A stretch of DNA of 63,634 bases, from assembly GCA_003427395.1 (NCBI GenBank), contig BFEA01000123.1:2248587-2312220 (forward strand). Reading direction: 5' to 3'. Shown here piece by piece: positions 46,625 through 58,779 of this stretch. Under the pieces are notes generated by a model that was given only the letters and a program-made list of their open reading frames with translations, did no database searches and was not told the origin of the DNA. Origin of the DNA: Chara braunii. Taxonomy: Eukaryota > Streptophyta > Charophyceae > Charales > Characeae. A program made the position numbers and the translations under genes. Positions within the stretch are counted from its first letter, which is position 1, and the number at the start of each line of letters is the position of its first letter.

Positions 46625-49600
46625 ATGTTTTTTTTTGCCGCTTGGGCAACCTTTGTTCCTTTCCTCTTTGAGATCTACAATAGGACCCTCTCTACTGAAT
46701 TATTTCTGACCAACTTTACCATGGGCATTATCTACCTCCTATATAAGAAGGGAAACAAGAGGGAGGTTCGCAATTGGAGACTCATTTTAGTGTTGAATTT
46801 CATAAATATTTTTTTTGCTAAAACACTAGCCCTAGGATGGGCAAAGCTCCTCCCAGATCTCATGGTTGGGAACGGGGAGTCTTTATCATGGGAAGATCTA
46901 TTTTTGATAACATAATAGTTATTATACAGACACTGTAAATTGTTGAGAAAGAGGACAGGGAAGTTGGTGTCCTCCTACCAGACATGGAGAAGGCATACGA
47001 CAAGGTGGGGTGTAGTTTTGTTTACACTACGCTTAGAATACCGAGATTTGGTGAAGGGTTCTGAACGTGGTTGAAAACTACTTATGAACAAGTGTCCGCG
47101 ATAATAACAGTTAATGGCAAACTTTCTGAAAGTTTTGTGCTTTCTTGGTCGCTGAGACAGGGGTGTCCTTTAACTCCCATACTCCTCATTATAATAAATA
47201 ATTATATAAGGGGCCTAAGACTCTTCCCCTTTCTCTAGTGAAAGCGTAGGCCCATTACGGACAACCTTACGATAGCTTGCTATAAATACTATAAAATCCT
47301 TTAGTGCCCTTTCTTCAGTTATCGACGAGTACTGTACCTTGTCGAAAGAATCGATAAACTAGGATAAATTTGTTTATTTCTTCCCTGAGCCTGTGTGTGG
47401 AATAAATATTACGTCAAATCCCGGCTAACTGGGCAGATCAGGTTCTTGCAGTGCGAGTTTCTTTGTCCAACTGTTCTTTTGTGTAGGATGACCCCTTAGC
47501 ATAAAAAGTATGAGTCAGAATCTCAAGCTAGATCCAGAGCAACAACTCTCCCTGTTTGGGCGGGGGTTCGTCCTCTCATCATCGACTTTCTCATTTCTTT
47601 AGTTCCCCCTGTCCATTCACTGACTGGGGAATGAAACTTACGTGAAAATCAGACGGGCAAAAACCTGGTACTTGTGAAATCATTGCCCCAGAGTAACAGG
47701 GTTTTTTTACGAAGGTGGTTTGGGAAACGGTTGCTACATCAAGAGAGATGAGGGGTCTAGGGATTCCAACAAAATTTGGTGTTGTTGTGTAAGTGGGTTA
47801 TTGTTACAAATTATGGATAAAGTTAGCATAATACACTTTAGCTTTGGAATGGGGTTTGGTCAAAGCGATGGATGTGCGGTATTGTATATTTATCCCATCC
47901 TTCACCAATTGTCGCCCCAAATCCCGCTTTTGGAGGAACTTGCGGCACGTTTGCCACAAATTGTGCTTTGTTAACGGTAGCAGAGACTGCTTTGACAAAA
48001 GTTGCGTTGAGAAGGGTACTATTCAATCAAGGACGTGTGGAATGGGGCGGAGATGGACTGGATCCAGCTAGGAGAGTTGCAACACCTAATGCCCCAACTC
48101 CATAACATTGAAGAAAATTTTGCCAAGTTGTAAGCAGCCATCCTCAGATTCTAGCTCGGGCTCCTTCGAAATTTGACCGAAGTTTTTACAGGATCTTTGA
48201 CCCAAGACCGAGAAGCCTTGGGTCAGTGTATGGAAGTGATGGGACCTGACCTCACGTAGGGAGTACGCGTGCAAATCTAGTCGCAAGGGGTAGGAAAGAA
48301 AGGTGTTGTTCTACTAAGGCACAAAAAAAAAATGTAAATTCTGAGACCAGAGGATTTACTGGGAGCTGATTGTGGTCACCTGATCCCACTCCGGATGCTA
48401 AAAATATTCTCATATATGAAGACACCTTGCATATTTCAATTGAACCAACGCAGTTTGGCTGGAAGGGCCTAACCTCTGCATCCTCCTTCTCCCTGGTGGT
48501 CTTGTATATGACCACTGGACAAAACGGTTCTCCAAACCCTCAACAAGCAAGTGACAACCTACCTTTGGAGAGAGAATCATGAATTCAAGAACGTGACCAC
48601 CAAGTTAGTATGACAAACGGTGATCCAACAACTACCATTTCGTCAAATGAAGATTTTTTATTTTTTGAACGAAATTCAAACTGAGTTTTTTCAATTTTTT
48701 TGGCCGAAAACTCGTCTAAATTTTGCTGCTCCTGAGGGTCTAGCGTTTTTAAAACGCTGGACCTCTGAATGTATAAGGACTAAACTTGAGAACAGATACG
48801 TCCGAGTCTAGGGGGGACTGCCTGGATGTATTTGGTCTCAAGCTAGGTCCAGAAACATACAAGGGTCCAGTGTTTTAAAAACGCCAGACTCTCAAGAGCA
48901 ACAAATTTAGACTGAGTTTTCGGCAAAAAAAATAAAAAAACTCAATTTCAATTTCGTTCAAAAAATAAACAATATTCATTTTGACGAAATGGCAGTTCAA
49001 CCTAAATCAAAGAGTGGTTTGGGTATCCTGGACCCAAACACACAGGCAATGGCATTATCTATCCAATGGATAAAGGCTGTTTTTCAACCCTTAAGCACCA
49101 TGACAAAAACTAGCATGAGAACATATTGCAAAGCATGCACATGAGGTCCCATATGGTACAAACCCTATGATACAGTTAGAAAATCGCCACTGATGTATTT
49201 CGCGAAGATGTTCACATATAACAAACAATGAGGTAAGTTCAGATAGAATGACGACAAGAGCGGTTATAAAAAATTATCATATCTAGCCCAATCTACTTCA
49301 AATCTTGCGCAAGTTACCTCTTATAGACAAATATTTTTCAAATAGATGGAAAGAGGTATGCCAACAACCCTTTTTCAATAATAGATGTATCGAGAATTCT
49401 CAAGGGTGAGCTCTACATTGCTTGGACTCACCATGAACTCGAAAGGGATGGGTGAAAAGAGGGATCCTTAGGATAGGTGACATTTGGTGCATGGAGTTAA
49501 ATAATTGGTGGACGGTATGACCCATACCAGATCCAACCTATTTTTTTTTACTGTAGACACTCGATGGAGGCATGGAATACTACAATTGACCTGATCCTTC

Positions 49601-50535
49601 TAGACAGGGTAGGAATCCTTAAAAAAGGTCTACATCTCAAGGAGGGTGATTGAGTTGACTTCCTTAGTAATAATAAAAAACTAGCCTATGTGGTGATGGT
49701 AAGAGAAAAAGGAGAGACTCTCCTCTTTTTTTTTTTCTATGACAAAATAATATGCTACATACACTACAGGCACATGAAACTAAATGGTTTAAGATGAATC
49801 AGGTTTTCATAACAAGAGTTATTAAAAATAAGTATTATTAACCGGTTTTTAACTCTTCCTCTCGATAGACAAATTGGTTGTGGATCCATCCACTTGGATA
49901 TGGACCATACAGGGAGGTAAAAAACAATCATATACGCATTACCTTCATATCTTAATGATGAAATTTACATATAGGTTGTTGAGACCTGATATAAATATGA
50001 AAGATAGAGCAGAAGCGCGGTGTATGAAACAACTAAATGTTAGTAAGGAGTCCCTACATTATATTAAATGGTTCAGGTTTATCAAAATCAAACCATTCAA
50101 GCCTCCTTACAAATGGTCGATTGAACATCGTTGTTTACCAACAAACGACTGACTCATTGACAAGACGCCCCTATAATAAAGAGGTCTGGGTTTCCCTTCG
50201 TGTGGTCTCTGCTCATCAACATTTCCTCTCGGCACATTCCAAAAATTATTTAACATATCTTCCTACAATGCCCAGGGGTGGTTAGGTTGTGGAGATGATG
50301 GGATAGGATTTGGAACCAAGTATCCACCTCCCAACCTTGGCAGTGGGAATGAAAAACCCTTCTTTGTGAAACATGAAATCCACCACAGGCGGATAATTTT
50401 ATTCTTAATCCTTACAAGATAGGAAGGAGGGCAATTGTTTGGGCCCGGTGGCACTACTGCTGCACATATGAGATTGAGAAGGCCATGATGGATGACCCAT
50501 AATTTATGAACTCTATAAAATATAAAATTCGAACT
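46625..50535 (+). pseudogene. L1-type LINE, ORF2 reverse transcriptase and C-terminal domain, decayed
   Basis: The sequence reads GIIYLLYKKGNKREVRNWRL, then DMEKAYDKVG, TWLKTTYEQVSA and SLRQGCPLTP: the consecutive RT blocks of plant L1-type non-LTR retrotransposons (KKG and RNWRP-like block, then D-x-x-KAYD, then RQGCPLSP-like block). Further on, GLGILDPNTQAMALSIQWIK follows the MITE at about 49016-49080, and KWSIEHRCLPTND near 50105 plus IFLQCPGVVRLWR near 50255 match the C-terminal region that often carries a zinc-binding motif. The element would copy its RNA at the insertion site. Many stops and frame changes are present and the catalytic YADD block is not recognisable; the 5' part and poly-A tail were not found. 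A foldback MITE lies inside at 48630-48997. Confidence 0.8.
48630..48997. mobile_element. Foldback MITE, family F, copy 2 (4-bp TSD CAAC)
   Basis: 368 bp, starting AACTACCATTTCGTC and ending GACGAAATGGCAGTT. Target duplication CAAC at 48626-48629 and 48998-49001. The arms contain TTTTTTGAACGAAAT facing ATTTCGTTCAAAAAA, and an inner inverted pair around GCGTTTTTAAAACGC. It lies within the LINE. Confidence 0.9.
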
Positions 50536-51187
50536 GACATCACTGCGCAATGAAATACAGTAAAGTAGAAGATTAAATATTTATTAACTAAAGCAGAAAT
50601 TCAACATTACATTACACAGTTATGTGGCAACAGGCTGGGGGGCGCTCATTCGAGGAAACTGAGAGAAGTCGAATGGGAGGGAGAGAGGGGAGAGAATCGG
50701 GAGAACCCGAAAGGAGATCAAGAGGAATTCTCGTTGCGTCTCGTTGCGTACCGCCTGGTTTCCATTATTGAACAATTGTGGACCCCTCCATCCCGTTGCG
50801 TCTGCTTGCTGATTTCCCATACCTTTTTCCACCATCATGATGGATGACCCATAATTTATGGACTCTATAAAATACAAAATTCGAACTGGCATTACTGCGC
50901 AATGAAATACAGTAAAGTAGAAGATTAAATATTTATTAACTAAAGCAGAAATTCAACATCACATTACACAGTTATGTGGCAATAGGCTAGGGGGCACCCA
51001 TTTGAGGAAACTAGGAGAAGTCGAATGGGAGGGAGAGAGGAGAGAAAATCGAAAGAACCCGAAAGGAGATCAAGAGGAATTCTCGTTGCGTCACGTTGCG
51101 TATCGCCTGATTTCCATTACTGAATAATTGTGGACCCCTCCATCCCGTTGCGTCTGCTTACTGATTTCCCATACCCTTTTCCACCAT
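50484..51187 (+). repeat. 352-bp tandem duplication of the LINE 3' end
   Basis: Two units of exactly 352 bp (50484-50835 and 50836-51187), highly similar, each starting CATGATGGATGACCCATAA. The first unit starts within the decayed LINE C-terminal reading frame, so the duplication includes LINE sequence plus its flank. Confidence 0.9.
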
Positions 51188-51500
51188 CACCCTTGAGTCT
51201 AATTCCTTTTAGTTTGTATAGTTTGAAGTAAGTATTACTGTTTTTCTTGATTGTGGTTCGTGAAAAACTCAGTAGATACAAGGGCAGCAATTGACAACTT
51301 GAACACATATTTTTTACTTCAGATGACACAAGGTCCTACCAGAACTTAATAGATATATGTGGTGCCCTCTTGGAGGGGGTGAAGAGGTATTAAAAAAAAA
51401 AAGTCAAAGGGTCGGGTGTCTTTATCATCGTTATTTTGTCAGTAGTATCAATGGCAATATCAACAAAAGTTCATGAGGGACGTTGGGCCTGGTTTCCAGC

Positions 51501-52126
51501 GAGTGCTGCTTTACCAACCCAACAATGTATCTCAAGGGACGCTAGACCCGCTTTCCAGTCGGTGTATCTCCCCACCAATAGACTGGGCCACCCCGCAAGA
51601 TAGGCAGGAGTGCATGCTCTTACCATCACTCCAATTTGTTGATGCGCGCAAAGTTTTTCCCTAAATAAAGAAGAAGAAGAAAAATACTTCGAATAAAAAC
51701 AAAAAATAAAAAACTTGTGTCTGTACTGCTCTTCCAACGCTATAGGTTAGAGATAAGGAAAGCTTGTCGGTGCAGAGCACCAATGGTGGCCCACTGCAAC
51801 CTTGCCTTTTCGTGAGTGTTGTTTTACCAACCCAACAATGTATCTCAAGGGACGCTAGACCCGCTTTTCAGCCGGTGTATCTCCCCACCAATAGACTGCC
51901 CCCCCCCGCAAGATAGGTAGGAGTGCATGCTCTTACCATCACTCCAATTTGTTGATGCGCGCAAAGTTTTTCCCTAAATAAAGAAGAAAAAGAAAAATAC
52001 TTCGAATAAAAACAAAAAACAAAAAACTTGTGTCTGTACTGCTCTTCCAACGCTATAGGTTAGAGATAAGGAAAACTTGTTTGTGCAGAGCACCAATGGT
52101 GGCCCACTGCAACCTTGCCTTTTCGT
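51501..52126 (+). repeat. 313-bp tandem duplication
   Basis: Two units (51501-51813 and 51814-52126) of equal length, nearly identical, starting GAGTG(C/T)TG(C/T)TTTACCAACC and ending CCTTGCCTTTTCGT. Confidence 0.9.
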
Positions 52127-52189
52127 CATAGTCCCCAACAGATTATTGTACATAACTTTACTCTTTCCCCCCCTCTTTGCACTTTTTCT

Positions 52190-52455
52190 CAAACCCCTTA
52201 ATTATCATGATTCTTAGTCATTGCAGTAAGCCTGCATGGTAGCACGTCTTCGTAATTATATTTCATTCGAGCTTCAATCAATAGGCTTTTATTAATGTTA
52301 GAATAGTAGCACTTCTCTTTTCGTCAACCCCTCTTAATATCATGGTTTTGAGTCATTGCAATATGCCTAAATGCTAGCGCGCCTTCGTAACCATATTTCA
52401 TTTAAGTTTTATTCAATCGATTTTTTTTTTTTTTTTCTAGCAACAACAACCCCTA
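52190..52455 (+). repeat. ~135-bp tandem duplication
   Basis: Two diverged units with TATCATG, AGTCATTGCA and TTCGTAA at an offset of 135 bases. The second unit ends in a T-run near 52437. Confidence 0.7.
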
Positions 52456-54860
52456 AGGTAGCTTGAGGCGCTGGTAGGAGCAGAAGCCGCTAGCTATTCC
52501 TGGGGAGGCTTCATCTATTAGTGGGAGCTGCACCTGCTAGGAAGCAGGGCACAACGTCTCTTTCACAAGTTGCATGATTCACATACAGGGTCTCACTAGA
52601 GCATATAGGGGGGCGCCTCTTCAGCCTGAAGATAGTCCGCCTAACCATTCATGAGAGAACTAGTTGCTCCCCCTTGTGTCTACCCTTGTATTTGGGTGGT
52701 GTGTAGGTTGGATGCATCCAACCTCCAAATTCCTTCTTTTTTTGGCACGTTCGACGTCTAAACCCTTAAGCCTTAGACTCTCGTTTTTGTCAAAACATGC
52801 ACCTTGAGTACCAATCCTTCAATTGTTTTCCTTAGTCGTAGCAGTGCGATCGACCTTTGACACTAACAACTTTACTTATTGGAGGTAATTCATGTTCCTC
52901 AACTCCAACCCTTATTCCTCATGCACCTCCTCAGAACCAAGCCCTAGTGCTCATTTGAACCTACCATTCCTTTGTCGTTTTCAATATGTGACCCTTCCTC
53001 CTTCACACCCATTAGTTACAGTAGTGAATATCCTTGTTCCCCGTTCTCATGCTTTGTCACCCCCTTTGGATGGGATGTGTGACGCTCAACCTCACGCCCT
53101 GGTCTGCTTTCCTTCTCACAGTGACTAAAGCATACAAAAGGGTCCAGGAAAGCGGCAGAATAGGGTGTGTCAAGGATGTTTGGACAATGGAGTGTGGAAT
53201 GACAGATAGAACTGAAATCTTTTGTAGATATGGAGTGATGAACAAAATGGGGGAAAAGGCTAAGGAAGCAAACTTTTTCTCAACAGTCACCTGGTTCAAA
53301 AAGTATCTTTGAACTTCAATATGGGTGGCGCGATGCCTCTTTCTGTGTCAAAGGGGATGGGAAACGCACGTCACATCTCGGTTTCGCACAAGGGACCGGT
53401 GTCACTCATCACTGAGTTCTGAATCTGAGTCATAGGGTCGCCGTCTTACTGCTTTTTGCTTGTATTCCTCCTCTCCACGTGTCCGATAGTTGAATCCTCT
53501 AGCCTAAAAGCGCTCTGTCCGGCAACACTCGCTACAAAGTACGAGGTCAGTGGGGCGCAACAGTTGGCCATGGGACGATGATAATCTCGTTGAAGGGAAG
53601 TAAAAGAAAACAAAACAAGGAGGAAAATGAGCATCAACAATCACAAAACCAACATTTACAAATCTCGAATATCATGCTTAGGAAGCGAAGTAATAAGGGT
53701 TGCGTATCTTTGCGACAATTTCTTGTACATCCCACTAACAGACACGAGTATTGTCCTCGTTGTACGGGAAGGGTCGTGGGGAGATTTGGGAAGTTGACGT
53801 CCCCATTGTTCATCTGGCTCAATCCGCATGGCCGATACACACGCATCCACCGTTCACATGACAAAATGGTCAACCCTCAGTAGTAACTTTGGTTTTCGTG
53901 TTCCATTCGGCTGGGGAATTACCCAGGAAACTAATGAAAAAGTTCTGGAAGAAGTTATTCTGAGCTCAGTTGCATCGACTTCTTTAAGGGAGAAGGGCAA
54001 GGGATAGAGATATACTCTGAGTGATATCAACATAAATTATTGGAGAGATATACGATAACCGATATCCTTAGCGAAAAGAAGAGCAAAGATCTCTCCAACT
54101 GAAACAATTGTAAAAAATATATATTCATGAGATGATCAAAACGAGGGAAGTGAAGGGTGTCGGAAAAATTACGTGCTTTCGATCGATCGAGACGCAATGA
54201 AGTTCTTCATTACATCCTTAAAGAAAAGAGGAACGATTTAGGTGAATCAATGGAAAGAGCAGAGAACACCTATGACAAAATCGACAATAAAGAAAGATAA
54301 ACCCAAAACGTATTTATTTATCATTAACACATTACTTTCAAAAGAAAGAGACAAATACACATTCTAACCAAGGAAACAATGTCGAGGCAAATACCCTTGT
54401 CAGGGATTTTAAACGTCGGACGTTCTCCGACTCTTTCATTGAATTGAAGGACTTGATGAGACTAACATTGCCAAAGTTTGTTTAGACTAAACCTATGACC
54501 AAGAGATTGAAACTTTTATAAACTATAGTTCGGACACTTGTGTCGTCCGAAGATAATGGCGGTAGTCGGCAGTTTTGTCGAGGCCAGAGAGGCATGCAGA
54601 CATGAAAATGTTAGAACTGGACCTATTCAACTTAACCAGTCGTGCGATTCAGGACTAGAAAAACCAAAAATATAGTCGCGCTAGGGATGCGGCGACGGTG
54701 AGAAGGACTAACACGACCAGAGGGTCGTGTCTTTTCTAAAAGGGAGGACGTCAGGGTTCCGAAGGCAAACCCACGACGAAAATGGTGGATTGTCGGGCCT
54801 ACCAGACCTAGCCAGTCGGCTGGGTGGCGGGACGGTCTGCCTTAGGAGGGAATAGGTAAA
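52456..54860. other. Unassigned stretch
   Basis: There is no recognisable gene or repeat. Short ORFs at 53034-53312 and 53578-53883 have no known motif, biased composition or conserved neighbours, and are not annotated as genes. Confidence 0.4.
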
Positions 54861-54949
54861 CTACACCAGCCTAGCCCAAAAAGTAGGCGTCCTACTGGGC
54901 CGCAACCCTTCAAAAAAAAGGGTGGCATACATAGCTCTTGTGATAGGAG

Positions 54950-55040
54950 CTAGCCCAGTAGGTACAACACTCAACTTCCACCTAGCAGATGCTGGGATCG
55001 AGCCCGACGATGTCCTGCCTGGGCTAGCTCCTTTTTGCAG
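54950..55040 (-). repeat. Possible SINE head with tRNA-like B box
   Basis: Read on the minus strand, TAGCCCAGGCAGG is followed about 15 bases later by GGGCTCGATCCC, resembling Pol III A and B boxes. Boundaries and tail are not visible. CTAGCCCAG and CTGGGCTAG also form an inverted pair around the segment. Confidence 0.35.
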
Positions 55041-55187
55041 CTGCCCACCGTATAACCTTGAAGCGTGGTCATTTTTTGCCACGAGATCATAAGATCTCAC
55101 AGTCGAAAACAGTCGCGCGACTACAAGCACAGTCCCTGCTCAAGGATGACACGCATAAATGAAGAAATAGTCCAAAATTTGTTTTTG

Positions 55188-55250
55188 GATCCCCGTGGGG
55201 ATCGAACTTGGATCCTCGCCTTGGCCGTTAGCCTATGCCAACGACATTTA
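55188..55250 (-). repeat. Possible tRNA-derived SINE head
   Basis: On the minus strand TTGGCATAGGCTAACGG (A-box-like) precedes AAGTTCGATCCCC (B-box-like) with SINE-like spacing. GGCCAAGGCGAGGATCC between the boxes is typical of tRNA-related SINE heads. A second such head may lie near 55785-55865 (AGTTCAAATCCCG on the minus strand). Confidence 0.4.
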
Positions 55251-55543
55251 AAAAAAAAACAAAAAAAAAAACAAAGTGAAAACGAGGCAACAACGTCGTA
55301 GGAATAAAAGGCAGAAGAACAACATTTTCAGGCTGTGTGGGAGCATGTTTAGCTCCTCACTCAGAAGGCACAAATATTAGTGACCGTGAGATCTTGAATC
55401 TTGCGGTTCACGACACACACGTGGAGGAGGAACTGTAGGAATTGAGTGGAGAGGGAGAAAGAGAAAAATAGAAGGATGAGAGAGACGAGGACCTACTCCT
55501 CCTGACCTGCCAGCTGCCTCCCCGTTGTAAGGGGGGAAATAAG

Positions 55544-55582
<39 letters not shown>

Positions 55583-56369
55583 GGGAACAAATTTTATGAA
55601 AATCTGTATTTTTTTGGTTTGTGCCAGTATTGTTCTGGTGGCGTAAACCAATATTGTCGCCCTTGATTTTTTTTTTATAGGTGGCCAGACACTTAGGCCA
55701 TGTGCGTGAATTGTTTCAGATTTTTTTTGTTGAGCGAATGTTTTTTTTTAAATCATCAAAGGCAGGGTATTTTTTGCACCCCGCTCTGAGTCTGTCGGGA
55801 TTTGAACTCGTGAATTTTCACGAGTTGTTTCCCTACGTCTCCCGACCTGACAACTACCCTCCCTGTTTTCAGGGGAGGGAAGAAGAAATGCAAGGGAGAG
55901 GAAAGCAAGAGCCACAACTACGAACGTGGCCGCGACCGTGCTTCAAGTACAGGCTAAATTGACTTGAATGTGGCTATTCAGGCCAAACCTGTAACTTGAA
56001 GGGACAGGGGGAAAATTGGTTGTGTACAACCGCTTTTGTGACGTGGCTGCACTTAACAAAGTGTTTGGTACGGGGAAAAAAAGAAAAAAAGGGAAAAAGG
56101 AAGGAGGCAGTTGAGGGTAACTGCCTCCCTAAGTGTGTGACTGAGGTGCGACGACCTCATACCCTTGATCTTGTTGAGATCAAGGGCCCCAGGCAAGTGA
56201 CGAGTTTTGCTTGGGGGCAGTTGAGGCTGCTGCCCTCCTCAGCCACTACAAAAGAGGCAACTGTCCTCCAGCTGCCTCACAATTGCCTCCAACAGCCAGT
56301 GTGTGACAACACACTTGCCTCGTTGCTGGAGTGTTGGAGAGGAGGAAGAAGTGTTGTAGACGGAGCTGG
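55251..56369. other. Unassigned stretch with poly-A tract
   Basis: It contains a run of 38 A at 55544-55581, a short (A)nC run at 55248-55277 and a possible SINE head on the minus strand near 55785-55865. No gene is recognised. Confidence 0.4.
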
Positions 56370-57411
56370 ACAACAGAAAAAAAATTCAGAATTAAATAAT
56401 CATTCTATATTAAAATTACATTCTAAATTTTAAATTTTTATTCTATCTTTAAAAATGTCATTCCAATTTAAAAATTTTCCTTCTTACTTGAAAACTTTCC
56501 TTCCAAGAATGGGGTATCCCTTCTTATTTGAATTGCATGCTAGGGATGGAATGAAATTTTGGACGAGTTCATGAAATATTTTAATTGGATTGTCTTTCAA
56601 AGTAAAGATTTTCAGTCATAAATATGTTAATCCAATTTAAATTATAAGATATTTGTTGTAGTAGAATGAAAGTTTAATTAAAACATGGGGTAACTAGGGC
56701 ACAATCATGAAAGCAGTTCCTAAAAGCATTTGGAAATGTCGTTTTTTATTCCAGTCTCGTGCGGAGTTCGCTATGCAGTCCAAACTCGACGTATGCAGAA
56801 AAGTCGAGCACAGAGTTTGAAACTGCACTTCAATCAGCCAAGTGGCCTCAGTCAGGGTCCGTCTATCCACAAACAGGAGATAGAAAAAAAAAAAAAAAAA
56901 CCCATCCCTTATGCGGTGATTGTGGTCCGATACAGGATGCTACAGTACTTGTCTGGAATTGAAGGAAGCGAGGCAATTAGCTGCCTCGTGTGGAATCCGC
57001 CCTGCGTGGCTGGCAGGGCGCTTCAAGGACCTCACAACATGAAACAAAAAAGGAAAACGACATGTTTCATGTTCCTCAAGTCCTGGCCAGATACATTTCT
57101 CAAAGCACTGGTTACGTGAGGGCCTTCCCGACGTAGGTTGATTCGAAGTTTCTCGTTGATTTACTTTTTTTTTTCTTTTTTTTCTTTTTTTTCTCTTTGG
57201 CCTCTATCCCTGTCCCGAGCCCCCCACGTCGTCGGAGTAGGCTACTCTTGAGACTTCGCGTTTGACTGTGAAGGGTAGTGGTGGTTTAATCTCGGTTGTG
57301 GCCGAGACATCTCGGCCCTGGCCAATCTAGGGTATGGCCGAGACATCTCGGCCCTAGCCCGACCACGGGGCTGAATTTTTTTTTTTTTAACCAGGCGCGG
57401 CGCGCGGCCCG

Positions 57412-57444
<33 letters not shown>

Positions 57445-57820
57445 GGCCATCTGCCTGCCTGAACTGCAGTTTCAAACTCCACTGTGCGACTTTTCTGCAA
57501 AGTGGAGTTTTTACTGCTTAGTAAACTCCCCACGGGACCGGAATTAAAAACGACAGTTTGAACTGCGTTTAGATACTCAAACCAGGACTGCGCCCTAGTT
57601 TTCTCTTAAAACATTTCATAAACTCGTCCAGACTTTCATTCCATCTTGAACAAATACATGTAGTTGGAAGGGAAATCTCATATTTAGACAGGAACTTATC
57701 AAATAAAACTGAAAATTTTAGAATTGGACGAACATTGGAATGATAATTTACAAATATGAAGGATTTTTTTTTTTTAGAATGTTTTTTCAACTTTCATTTC
57801 TTGTGGGAATTTTTCTGTTG
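56370..57820. mobile_element. AT-rich MITE (CAACAG family), split by a MULE
   Basis: Ends CAACAGAAAAA and TTTTTCTGTTG, target duplication probably GA (2 bp). About 520 bp without the insertion at 56687-57605. It shares ATGAAATATTTTAATTGGA-like and CGTCCAGACTTTCATTCC-like phrases with the element in LTR C (43704-44697). Confidence 0.7.
56687..57605. mobile_element. Mutator-like (MULE) non-autonomous element, 9-bp TSD TTAAAACAT
   Basis: 919 bp, flanked by TTAAAACAT at 56678-56686 and 57606-57614. Terminal inverted repeats of about 140 bp begin GGGGTAACTAGGGC on the left and GAGAAAACTAGGGC on the right (reverse complement), and continue with matching GCAGAAAAGTCG and GAGTTTGAAACTGCA blocks. Long inverted repeats plus a 9-bp duplication are the mark of Mutator-like elements. 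The interior has two copies of the palindrome GGCCGAGACATCTCGGCC near 57300-57352, an A/T-run pair at 57368-57443, and no transposase. Confidence 0.9.
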
Positions 57821-58137
57821 GAGGATGGCAGTGGAGTGCGGCGAGGAGGAGGGGACAAACATAGTCTGGCTGGAGCACTCTGATTCATCCAATGGCTGAC
57901 TAGTCTAGGGGGATTTACGGTAGCGCAGCGAGGAGCGACCGTGAGATGCGACAGGGGGCGAGAACAACGCTACGGCGCTGGGAAGGTGTTGTGGCACGGC
58001 GTCATCGACGGCCATAACGAGAGTACTTGGGAGGTATTGCACGAGCGGTGCGGCGTTGCTGACAACCATTTTTCTTACGCGCTGAGGAGGTACTGTTTGG
58101 GTGACGTGGTGTCGACGGCGGCTATTGAGGCAGTGCA
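57821..58137. other. Unassigned flank of the minisatellite
   Basis: GC-rich with tandem-like GGCG phrases; no gene is recognised. Confidence 0.3.
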
Positions 58138-58650
58138 GGGAAGTGCTACCGGACTTGCGGCGTGGCGACACTTGGTTTTGTTTTGGCAGGGAAGTGCTGT
58201 TGGACTTGCGACACAACGACACTTGATTTTTTTTTGCAGGGAAGTGTTGCCGCACTTGCGGCGTGGCGACACTTGATTTTTTTTGGGCAGGGAAGTGCTG
58301 CCGGACTTGCGGCACGACGACACTTGATTTTTCTTTGGGCAGGGAAGTGATGCCGGATTTGCGGTGCGGCGACACTTGATTTTTTTTTGGCAGGGAAGTG
58401 TTGCCGGACTTACGGCACAACGACAATTGATTTTTCTTTTGGCAGGGAAGTGCTGCCGGATTTGCGGCACGACGACACTTGATTTTTTTTTTTGATAGAG
58501 AAGTGTTGCCGGACTTACGACGAGGCGACACTTGATTTTTCTTTTGGTGGGGAAGTGTTGCCGAATTGGTGGCGCAACAACACTTGTTTTTTTTCTTTGG
58601 TGTGGAAATGTTGTTGGACTAGCGACACGACAACAGGGACTTGTAGCACG
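58138..58650 (+). repeat. 51-bp minisatellite, ten units
   Basis: Units begin GGGAAGTG(C/T)TGCCGGACTTGCG at 58138, 58189, 58239, 58290, 58342, 58393, 58445, 58498, about 58550 and 58602 and contain GCGACACTTGATTTTT. The period of 50-53 is near 17 codons, so a minus-strand frame stays open as a Lys/Arg/Ser repeat; I consider that a by-product, not a gene. Confidence 0.9.
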
Positions 58651-58779
58651 GCAGCGGTGGCGTTTGTTTTCTATGGCGGGACGTCTGTTTTGTTTGATGA
58701 GTTTGTACTACCAGAGTTTGAGTGTACGGCAACGACAACGTGACGTGGTGGTAGTTGGTGCGGGTGGCACTATGAAATC

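Noticed and set aside
46030-46671. A 213-residue ORF spanning the LTR C end and the following sequence
   Set aside because: It crosses the LTR boundary and shows no domain; the LINE RT lies in a different frame downstream.
57905-58531. A 208-residue minus-strand ORF with KKNQVSPRRKSG-like repeats
   Set aside because: It is the translation of the 51-bp minisatellite; there is no promoter or domain evidence.
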